17,836 bases of DNA from Rhodobacteraceae bacterium UBA1957 (lineage in GTDB: Bacteria; Pseudomonadota; Alphaproteobacteria; Rhodobacterales; Rhodobacteraceae). The translations under genes and the position numbers were made by a program. Each line of letters begins with the position of its first letter. The stretch's first letter is position 1. The notes under the pieces were generated by a model. It was not told the origin of the DNA, did no database searches, and saw only the letters and a list, made by a program, of their open reading frames with translations. Where the stretch lies: NCBI GenBank assembly GCA_002336405.1, contig DDEJ01000042.1, positions 8,499 to 26,334 of the forward strand. The letters are read 5' to 3'. Shown here piece after piece: positions 1 through 6,020 of the stretch.

Positions 1-7
1 TTTTTTG

Positions 8-1048
8 ATGTCCGAAGACGATACCTCGCAGGTACAGACAATGCGGGCAGCTTTGCTGACCGGATATGGCGCACCACTTGCGCTAGAAACTGTTCCACGT
101 CCGATGCCGAAGGCGGATGAAGTGCTGGTGAAAATAGAAGCCAGCGGCGTGTGCTTTACGGATGTGCATATCTGGCGTGGCGACCATGCCGCGCCAGATC
201 CGCTACCGCTGATTATGGGCCACGAGGGCGTCGGACGGGTTGTGGCGCTTGGGGCTGAAGGGGGGCGGTTGAAAATTGGCGACCGGGTTGGGATTGGCTA
301 TGTATTTGGAGCTTGTGGCCATTGCAAAGAATGTCTGACGGGTGGCGAAAACTATTGTGGAGAGTTTGATGCAACTGGTTTTAACGTCAGTGGCTGTTTT
401 GCTGAATATGTCTGTATGCGGCACGAATGGGCCAACCTAATTCCGGAAGGGATCGCTCCGACAGAGGCGGCGCCTTTGATGTGCGCAGGTGCGGCGGCCT
501 ATGCGTCCTTTCGAAAAACAGCCGTTCAACCCGGTGAAACACTGGCAATTTTTGGTCTTGGCGGATTGGGGCAATATGCGGTGCAAATTGCTAAACTGTC
601 GGGGGTGCGGGTGATTGCTGTTGATATCAACGCCGAAAAACTTCTGACGGCAAAAGCGCTGGGTGCCGATGAAACAGTGATCGCCGATGTGCAGGCCGGT
701 GCGTCCATCCAAGCTTTGGGTGGCGCTGACGGTTGTGTGAACTTTGCACCCGTTGCCGCCACCTGGCCGCTGATGCTGGCCGCCTGTAACCCGCGGGCCA
801 AGATTGTACTAACCGGGGTTCCAGCCGACCAGATGACTTTTTACGCCCATGAGGTTATTGAGCGGGGTCTGCAGGTCATTGGTAGTTCTGCGTCAAACCG
901 TCAGGAAATGACCGAAGTTTTGGCGCTGGCGGCTGGTGGTAAAATAAAGGGTGTTATCAACCAACGGCCTTTCGATGCCATCAATGAGGCGTTGTCTGAT
1001 TTGATCAACGGCACGGTTGAGGGGCGAAGCGTGCTCACCTTTGAGTAA
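8..1048 (+). CDS. Zinc-dependent medium-chain alcohol dehydrogenase
   Basis: This is a cytosolic NAD(P)-dependent oxidoreductase of the medium-chain (MDR) family, interconverting an alcohol and an aldehyde or ketone. Counting from the ATG at 8 (346 aa), the catalytic zinc ligands are C49, H72-E73 (motif GHEGVG) and C159. The structural zinc lobe has four cysteines at 103, 106, 109 and 117. The Rossmann glycine motif GLGGLG lies at 183-188, and D206 at the end of the second strand favours NAD over NADP. Length is normal for the family. The start is uncertain: an in-frame ATG at 41 (MRAALLTGYG) matches the usual family N-terminus better, and upstream sequence is cut off by the window. The gene sits 24 nt ahead of a short-chain dehydrogenase on the same strand, so co-transcription is likely. 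The family is clear; the substrate cannot be read from sequence. Confidence 0.93.
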   Translation: MSEDDTSQVQTMRAALLTGYGAPLALETVPRPMPKADEVLVKIEASGVCFTDVHIWRGDHAAPDPLPLIMGHEGVGRVVALGAEGGRLKIGDRVGIGYVFGACGHCKECLTGGENYCGEFDATGFNVSGCFAEYVCMRHEWANLIPEGIAPTEAAPLMCAGAAAYASFRKTAVQPGETLAIFGLGGLGQYAVQIAKLSGVRVIAVDINAEKLLTAKALGADETVIADVQAGASIQALGGADGCVNFAPVAATWPLMLAACNPRAKIVLTGVPADQMTFYAHEVIERGLQVIGSSASNRQEMTEVLALAAGGKIKGVINQRPFDAINEALSDLINGTVEGRSVLTFE

Positions 1049-1072
1049 TGCCGATATTACAAGGAAACCTAG

Positions 1073-1855
1073 ATGGATCTTCAACTTAGCGGAAAACACG
1101 TTCTGATCACCGGTGCCTCGATGGGGATCGGTGCGCATCTGGCCGAAACCTTTGCCGCAGAAAAGGCGCATCTTCATTTGACCGCCCGCAGCACCGACAA
1201 GCTTGAAGCGCTGAAGGAGCGGATTATAGCGAACCATGCCGTTGAGGTCACACTTTATTCTAGCGACCTCGCCCAACCCGGTGCCTGCGCAGCGCTGTCT
1301 GAGGCCGTCGGGTCTGTGGATATTTTGGTCAACAATGCCGGCGCTATACCAAGTGGCAGCCTGTGGGACGTTGACGAAGAGGCGTGGCGTAAGGGGTGGG
1401 ATCTCAAGGTGATGGGGTATATTAATCTTTGCCGGTTATTTTATAAAAAGATGCAGGCTGCAGGCGTTGGCGTCATCATTAATAATATTGGCAATGGCGG
1501 CGAAGTCTTTGACGCAAAATACATCGCGGGCACAACGGGCAATGCCAGCCTGATGGCGTTCACCCGAGCGTTGGGCGGCAACAGTTTGGCCGATAATATC
1601 CGCGTGGTTGGCGTAAATCCTGGGCCGGTGGATACTGACCGTATTTATAATATGTTGAAAAAACGCGCGGCCTCAGAGTTGGGCGATGCCAACCGCTATA
1701 CAGAATTAGAGGCGACATATCCGCTAGGGCGCCCGGCCCATAAGTATGAAATCTCGGATTTAATCGTATTTTTGGCGTCCTACCGCTCGGGCTATACGTC
1801 TGGTGCTATTTTTACCGTTGATGGCGGTATCGCCTCGCGGCGGTCGATTATTTGA
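1073..1855 (+). CDS. Divergent short-chain dehydrogenase/reductase (SDR) family protein
   Basis: This 260-aa Rossmann-fold protein has the SDR cofactor motif TGASMGIG (13-20), the NNAG motif (87-90) and the PG element after the catalytic region (VNPGPVDT, 182-188), so NAD(P) binding is expected. The usual Asn-Ser-Tyr-Lys tetrad is not intact. Tyr150 is present, but the position four residues later is Thr154 instead of Lys, the Ser position about 13 residues earlier is Asn137, and the Asn position reads Lys112 (WDLKVMGY). I recall other SDRs with a Y-x-x-G-[ST]-x-GNA pattern, so this is probably a real subfamily and not a damaged gene. A clear ribosome-binding site (AAGGA at 1061-1065) precedes the ATG at 1073. 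Its stop overlaps the TTG start of the next gene, indicating coupled translation in an operon with the upstream alcohol dehydrogenase. Substrate unknown. Confidence 0.92.
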   Translation: MDLQLSGKHVLITGASMGIGAHLAETFAAEKAHLHLTARSTDKLEALKERIIANHAVEVTLYSSDLAQPGACAALSEAVGSVDILVNNAGAIPSGSLWDVDEEAWRKGWDLKVMGYINLCRLFYKKMQAAGVGVIINNIGNGGEVFDAKYIAGTTGNASLMAFTRALGGNSLADNIRVVGVNPGPVDTDRIYNMLKKRAASELGDANRYTELEATYPLGRPAHKYEISDLIVFLASYRSGYTSGAIFTVDGGIASRRSII

Positions 1856-2562
1856 CGCCGGCAGGCCGCATATTGCAGTACAGATCCCCCAAGCGGGTCG
1901 GTATTGTGTTGCCCTCGTCTAATTCAGTTTTGGAGCCGCTTGCGGTCTGCGTGGCGCCCCGGTCCGAGGCGACGTTTCATTTTTCGCGTCTGGGAGTGAT
2001 AGATATCACTTTGGATCTGGCATCTTTAGCGCAATTTACCTTGGCGGGGCAGGTTGCTGCGGGCGCATTACTGTGCGACGCAGAGGTTGATTGCGTGGTT
2101 TGGGGCGGAACTTCGGCCAGTTGGCTTGGGGTCGACCATGATCTTGAATTTTGCAGATTTTTCACCAAAAAGACGGGTGTTCCTGCAGGCAGCTGTGTTC
2201 TGGAAATCAATCGTTTTATGGCTGATATCAGCGCCAAGACCTTTGGCCTAGTCTCGCCGTATACCGCCGATGTGCAGCAGAAAATCATTGATAATTATCA
2301 GAGCCTTGGATTTAGCTGCCTCGGTGAGCGACATCACGGCGGGGCGCTGAGCAACGATTATGCGATGATTGAGCCCGCCGTGACGGCCCAGATGGTGCGT
2401 GACGTGGCCAAACACGCCCCTGATGTGATTTTGATTATGTGCACGAATATGTTTGGGGCAACAATCGCGGCCACTCTGACTGAGGAAATTGGTATTCCGG
2501 TTATCGACAGTGCGGCTATTACCTTGGAAGCGGGGATGAGATTGGCCAAAGCCAAACCCTAG
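1852..2562 (+). CDS. Asp/Glu racemase superfamily enzyme (maleate isomerase / arylmalonate decarboxylase-like)
   Basis: This 236-aa protein belongs to the superfamily containing maleate cis-trans isomerase, Asp/Glu racemase and arylmalonate decarboxylase. The N-terminal RVGIVLPSSN (15-24) is typical of the maleate isomerase branch. The first catalytic-cysteine position is Gly (GTSAS at 86-90), while the second is Cys197 (LIMCTN). Tyr137 in SPYTADV aligns with the oxyanion-hole tyrosine of arylmalonate decarboxylase. One cysteine plus a Gly-Thr-Ser loop resembles the decarboxylase more than the two-cysteine isomerases; this is inference from motifs recalled from memory. The start is a TTG at 1852 overlapping the previous stop as TTGA, with no obvious Shine-Dalgarno sequence, so re-initiation after the SDR gene is likely. 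With the two upstream dehydrogenases it probably forms a small catabolic pathway for a carboxylic or dicarboxylic compound. Confidence 0.8.
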   Translation: MTPAGRILQYRSPKRVGIVLPSSNSVLEPLAVCVAPRSEATFHFSRLGVIDITLDLASLAQFTLAGQVAAGALLCDAEVDCVVWGGTSASWLGVDHDLEFCRFFTKKTGVPAGSCVLEINRFMADISAKTFGLVSPYTADVQQKIIDNYQSLGFSCLGERHHGGALSNDYAMIEPAVTAQMVRDVAKHAPDVILIMCTNMFGATIAATLTEEIGIPVIDSAAITLEAGMRLAKAKP

Positions 2563-2565
2563 CGT

Positions 2566-2619
2566 CTGACGGTATTAGATGATCCACTTCATTTGGGCAG
2601 CATTGATCTGGGGGGATAG
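2566..2619 (+). pseudogene. phnK: Possible phnK C-terminal remnant
   Basis: Immediately after the racemase-like gene, a short open stretch reads LTVLDDPLHLGSIDLGG before a stop at 2617-2619. C-P lyase ATP-binding subunit PhnK ends with a conserved segment of the type VLDDPxHPYTQLL, so LT..VLDDP.H is a plausible eroded copy, and it lies just upstream of the phnL remnant as expected for phn gene order. The match is only about nine residues, and downstream residues do not match, so this is tentative. From 2620 to 2795 I see no gene, only a weak imperfect hairpin near 2652-2667 (TTATCCC/GGGTAA). Confidence 0.35.
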
Positions 2620-2795
2620 AGCCTCTAGACTTATATGCACAGACGCAGGCGCTTATCCCGATAGGGTAACCGTTAGGAGGGCGTTTGGAGATTCTTAAAT
2701 AATAGCGCAGGGCAGTTGGATTGGTTTGGTTTTGCAGGTCTGATAGGGGGCAATTTCCGCGAATTTTCATTCGCATTTTCAAAGGGTAGGCCGAT

Positions 2796-3337
2796 ATGTT
2801 TGGTGCCGAACAACTTTACAAAAACTTAACCCCGAATAAACAGGACAGAGTATCGTGTTAGACTTTGAGGTGTCCAAAGTAGAACCTTGTGAGATCCTCG
2901 TTTTGCGGCATCATATGCCTTGCTATGTAGGCCAGTTTCTGGAGGTCGCACCCCGGGCGTCCGCACTGCACGTTGTGGCCAAAACTTTGTTGCAAGTGGG
3001 CACCGCGTGCCCAAAGGCTTTGGCGCGGGCAGCTGAATTATTGACACAGTTCGACCTGCCCAAGACGCTGCGGCAACTCTGCTTGATAGCATTCTCTGGC
3101 GACCAACAGCAGCGGGTCAATCTTGCGTGCGGCTTTGGCTATGGTTATCTGGCGCAGTTACTGGATGGGCCTACCGCTGGTCTTGATGGAACCAACCGCG
3201 ACGTGTTGCTTGAAATGAACTTGGATGTCAAAGCCAGCGGTGATGTGATTATTGGTTCTTTTGGCTGTGAAGCCGTCTGGCAAAGGGTCTGTGACCACTG
3301 TGTTGATGTCACCTGTTTTTTGAGGTCTGTGGCATGA
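2796..3337 (+). pseudogene. phnL: Decayed phnL (C-P lyase ABC-type subunit)
   Basis: The reading frame from GTG 2855 to 3337 aligns throughout with the C-terminal two thirds of PhnL: CYVGQFLEVAPRASALHVVA, then the signature FSGDQQQRVNLA, then LLDGPTAGLD, then the end of the ATPase domain. Just upstream, in another frame from ATG 2796, the peptide EQLYKNLTPNKQDRV matches the PhnL N-terminus pattern ExLxKxFTLHNQGGV. Between them roughly fifty residues that should carry the Walker A P-loop are missing, and the frames do not join. Key residues are also lost in the C-terminal part: the Walker B glutamate is Gly (LLDGPT), the H-loop histidine is Gly (GSFGCE), and the signature reads SGDQQ instead of SGGEQ. 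It cannot be a working ATPase. The stop overlaps phnN as ATGA, so an open frame here may survive because it feeds ribosomes into phnN. Confidence 0.85.
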
Positions 3338-3894
3338 GTAAAGGTCGCCTTATTGCGGTTGTTGGTCCATCTGGTGTTGGTAAAGACAGCGTAATGGCGG
3401 GCTTGGTAGCGCGCCGGCCCAAGCTGCATTTGGTGTGCCGGATGATCACCCGTCCGGCGCATGTCGGTGGGGAAGCGTTTGATGCGGTGAGCGACCAAGA
3501 GTTTGCCCAGCATGTGGCCGACCAGACGTTTGCGCTGCATTGGCAGGCGCATGGCTTGCGGTACGGGATTGCTGCGCAGCAACTGGCCTGTCTGTCTGAG
3601 GGTGGGGATGCGTTGGTCAATCTTTCGCGCGGTGTTCTCAAAACGGCCGACAGGCAGTTTGACAAGATGATTGTGCTGTCTTTGACCGCCCCCAGTTCGG
3701 TGTTGGTTGCGCGTCTGCAAGGCCGGGGCCGTGAGAGCGCAGAACAGATTTTGGCGCGGTTGGCACGCTCTGGCTTTGCCCTGCCAAAAGGGTTGCGGGT
3801 GCTAACAGTTGATAATTCCCGCACCTTGGACCAGACGATAGAAACCATATTAGGTGCTCTTTACCCCGACAGTATAAACCGGGAAATCTCGTGA
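3334..3894 (+). CDS. phnN: Ribose 1,5-bisphosphate phosphokinase PhnN
   Basis: This 186-aa cytosolic kinase of the guanylate-kinase-like P-loop family converts ribose 1,5-bisphosphate to PRPP, the last step of the C-P lyase phosphonate pathway. The Walker A motif GPSGVGKDS is at 11-19. The family blocks ITRPAHVGGE (38-47), ALHWQAHGLRYG (67-78), VNLSRG (95-100) and GRGRES are all present, and the length matches known PhnN (about 185 aa). No damage is visible, in contrast to the upstream phnL. The ATG at 3334 overlaps the phnL stop by 4 nt. Its 3' end overlaps the convergent DUF1045 gene by 34 bp. Without C-P lyase in view, its substrate would have to come from genes elsewhere or from another PRPP salvage route. 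Confidence 0.93.
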   Translation: MSKGRLIAVVGPSGVGKDSVMAGLVARRPKLHLVCRMITRPAHVGGEAFDAVSDQEFAQHVADQTFALHWQAHGLRYGIAAQQLACLSEGGDALVNLSRGVLKTADRQFDKMIVLSLTAPSSVLVARLQGRGRESAEQILARLARSGFALPKGLRVLTVDNSRTLDQTIETILGALYPDSINREIS

Positions 3895-4544
3895 AACCGG
3901 CCAGTATCATCTTCGCCCACAAGGCTCAGAGCATCAAGGCAGAACGGCGTTATCAACGGGCTCAGGATTGGTTCCAGCGCGGATAGGACCGCAGGTGCGT
4001 TGCTTTTACTCAACTTGCCCGTCAGGGTCATGTGAAATCGAAATTCATCAAGAACATAGGGATAGCCCCAGTTCACCAGTAACGCTTCTTGACGGGCACT
4101 CAGGTTTGATTGGCGGCGGCGCGCAAGCTCTCTGGCGGATGCAGGCGCGCGGAACTGGTCAAGGTCTTTAACCGCAGTTCTGGCGAGCGCCAGCAGCGCT
4201 GGGGGTGGGTTTCGCACTGTCAAAGCCAGAAAACGCCCCAGTTGGGTCAGGCACAGACCCTCGGTTTGCACCGGGCTTAGGCCTTTACACAGACTTTCCA
4301 AAGCCCCTTGCAGCGCGGTAAAGCTATGGCCGTCAGCCAGGCGAAACGGCGGCTTTATAGTGGCATGGAACCCGTATTTGTGCGGTGTTGCTGTTATATT
4401 GGCAACCGGTATCGGCAAATGGGCAAGCTGCGGGTGTGCAACGGATTTGCCGCTCGCGATATCCCAACCCAGCCACGCGGCGCCAAATTCGGCCAAGGCG
4501 CCTCGGTGTGGCGTGTAATAGACCGCAAACCGGTTCAGTTTCAT
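3861..4544 (-). CDS. DUF1045 phosphonate-operon 2H phosphoesterase-like protein
   Basis: The 227-aa product belongs to the DUF1045 family that accompanies phn operons in alphaproteobacteria, and its fold is that of 2H phosphoesterases. Both catalytic histidine motifs are visible: H60-A-T62 (KYGFHATIKPPF) and H171-M-T173 (FRFHMTLTGKL). The N-terminus MKLNRFAVYYTP and the block FGAAWLGWD are characteristic. I start it at the ATG complementary to 4542-4544 and not the longer frame reaching 4598, because AAAGG lies about 10 nt upstream and family members begin here. It is likely a cyclic phosphodiesterase acting on a phosphoribosyl intermediate; that role is inference from its neighbours. It converges on phnN with a 34-bp overlap. 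A weak inverted repeat ACTAAC/GTTAGT (4587-4592, 4608-4613) upstream could be an operator. Confidence 0.88.
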   Translation of the reverse strand: MKLNRFAVYYTPHRGALAEFGAAWLGWDIASGKSVAHPQLAHLPIPVANITATPHKYGFHATIKPPFRLADGHSFTALQGALESLCKGLSPVQTEGLCLTQLGRFLALTVRNPPPALLALARTAVKDLDQFRAPASARELARRRQSNLSARQEALLVNWGYPYVLDEFRFHMTLTGKLSKSNAPAVLSALEPILSPLITPFCLDALSLVGEDDTGRFHEISRFILSG

Positions 4545-4900
4545 TGCAGACGCCTTTCCATAGTTTGTCTTATTGCACTCAACTAAACTAACGCCCAAAT
4601 GACACGAGTTAGTATTCTGGCCTATGCCAAGCTCGTCTTGCCAGTTACAATTTTTACCAGATCGTCCGGGGTCAAAAACGAAATTATTACAGCCGGAGCG
4701 CAGAACGCGGCAGTGTCAAAGGGCGCAACCGGTTGCGGTGGCGACTGCGTGGCGCAGCGGGTGGGCCTGATCTGCTTTTTTTGTTTCGCGCAAACTCCCA
4801 AGCTGCGGGGTGTTTGGGTGCATGGGCGCGGATGTCATAGTTTTTGTCAAGCTGTGTGATCGGTGACGGCCGTTGCAGCGGTATTGAGACTGCGTGGCCA
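4545..4900. other. Intergenic gap between lacI-type gene and DUF1045
   Basis: About 356 bases hold no convincing gene. A plus-strand frame from 4599 to 4859 (86 codons, cysteine-rich) has no recognisable domain and no good ribosome-binding site, and I treat it as chance. The stretch should contain the promoter of the DUF1045 gene near 4545-4620, where the ACTAAC/GTTAGT inverted repeat lies. A TTGACA-like hexamer on the minus strand near 4845-4850 has no matching -10. No terminator with a clear stem and T-run is visible after the LacI-type gene. Confidence 0.6.
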
Positions 4901-5923
4901 TCAGCGTTTTAACGTATCACCAAAGTCGATCTTTGGCACCAATTCTTGTACCCTTTCGAACGCGCCTTTCGGGTCGCTGACCTGCTGGACAATCATTTCC
5001 GCAGCTTTGCGGCCAATTTCATTGCGGCAGGCATCCATCGTGGCCAATTGTCGAGGTAAGCCCTGTAATAATTCAACCCCGTTAAAGCCCGCTAGCCCAA
5101 TCTGATTTGGGATATCGATACCCTGCTCGATCAGATACAGCAATCCACCGGCGCCGATCAAATCATTGGAGAAATACAAGAAATCCAGTTTAGGATTGCG
5201 TCGCAATAATTCTTGCGTCATCTCGCGTCCCTTGACGAGGGCCGAGCCGCCAGAGTAAAATTCTTGGTCTGTCACTTCGACGCCACTTTTTGCCAAAGCT
5301 TCGGTAAAGCCTTCAAAGCGTTTGCGTGCCCGGTGGTCCAACGGCATTTTTGTGCCCAGAAATCCGATTTTACGGTAGCCCGCCTTCAGAATTGAGACTG
5401 CCATTTCCCGTCCGGCGCGACGGTGTGAAATACCGACCATCGCATCCACAGGGCTGCCGTCAATATCCATGATCTCAACCACTGGAATACCTGAGGCTTT
5501 CAACATAATAGCTGAGTTCTCGGAATGCTCCAGTCCGGCGATAATTATCCCCGAGGGCCGCCATGACAGCATTTCATACAGCACCCGTTCTTCTTTTTCA
5601 GGTAGATAGTCGGTCACTCCCACCACCGGTTGCAAATCCGTGGTTTCAAGGACCTCACTTATTCCAGTCATAACTTCGGGAAATACCATATTGCTGAGAG
5701 ATGGAATAATGACTGCGACGAGGTTGACGCGTTGACTGGCCAATGCACCGGCAATTTTATTGGGGACATAACCGAGCTGTTTGGCTGCCAAAAGGACTTT
5801 GTCGCGGGTGTTTTGACTGACATCACCGCGATTGCGCAAGACACGGCTAACAGTCATTTCTGACACGCCGGATGCTTGAGAGACATCGCGAAGTGTCAAA
5901 GGGTGGCGGGGCGCGGTGCTCAT
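4901..5923 (-). CDS. LacI-family transcriptional regulator
   Basis: This 340-aa repressor-type protein has an N-terminal helix-turn-helix (LTLRDVSQASGVSEMTVSRV, residues 9-28), a hinge region (VPNKIAGALAS), and a periplasmic-binding-protein-like sensor domain starting at LVAVIIPSLSN (68-78). The block GYRKIGFLG and the later LDFLYFSNDLIGAGGL are typical of GntR/LacI-type sugar or sugar-acid repressors. I choose the ATG complementary to 5921-5923, since GAAGGA lies about 10 nt upstream and the extra 19 residues of the longer frame do not look conserved. No transporter or sugar enzyme lies next to it, so its regulon is not visible. It follows the MoxR-operon genes on the same strand with a 97-bp gap that carries a candidate operator. 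Confidence 0.95.
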   Translation of the reverse strand: MSTAPRHPLTLRDVSQASGVSEMTVSRVLRNRGDVSQNTRDKVLLAAKQLGYVPNKIAGALASQRVNLVAVIIPSLSNMVFPEVMTGISEVLETTDLQPVVGVTDYLPEKEERVLYEMLSWRPSGIIIAGLEHSENSAIMLKASGIPVVEIMDIDGSPVDAMVGISHRRAGREMAVSILKAGYRKIGFLGTKMPLDHRARKRFEGFTEALAKSGVEVTDQEFYSGGSALVKGREMTQELLRRNPKLDFLYFSNDLIGAGGLLYLIEQGIDIPNQIGLAGFNGVELLQGLPRQLATMDACRNEIGRKAAEMIVQQVSDPKGAFERVQELVPKIDFGDTLKR

Positions 5924-5946
5924 AATGCTGGGTCCTTCGTTTTCTT

Positions 5947-5994
5947 TGTGACAGTAGCGCAAACAATTCTGTCGGTGCAAGAGCCGCTGTCACA
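5947..5994. promoter_or_regulatory. Candidate paired operator upstream of the LacI-type gene
   Basis: A perfect 8-bp inverted repeat, TGTGACAG at 5947-5954 and CTGTCACA at 5987-5994, flanks a 32-bp spacer. The centre-to-centre distance is 40 bp, close to four helical turns, and a third CTGTC half-site occurs inside. It lies in the 97-bp gap just upstream of the LacI-type start, where an autoregulatory site would be expected. Binding is not demonstrated, and the half-sites do not show the central CG usual for LacI operators. Confidence 0.35.
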
Positions 5995-6020
5995 GCTATA
6001 AAACGGGGGGAACGGCATGG

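Noticed and set aside
3145-3848. Minus-strand ORFs of 179 and 191 codons opposite phnL/phnN
   Set aside because: They lie antisense to the recognised phnN and phnL reading frames and show only low-complexity, arginine-rich shadow translation.
4599-4859. Plus-strand ORF of 86 codons between DUF1045 and the LacI-type gene
   Set aside because: No ribosome-binding site, no recognisable domain, cysteine-rich random-looking composition, and it occupies the region needed for the DUF1045 promoter.
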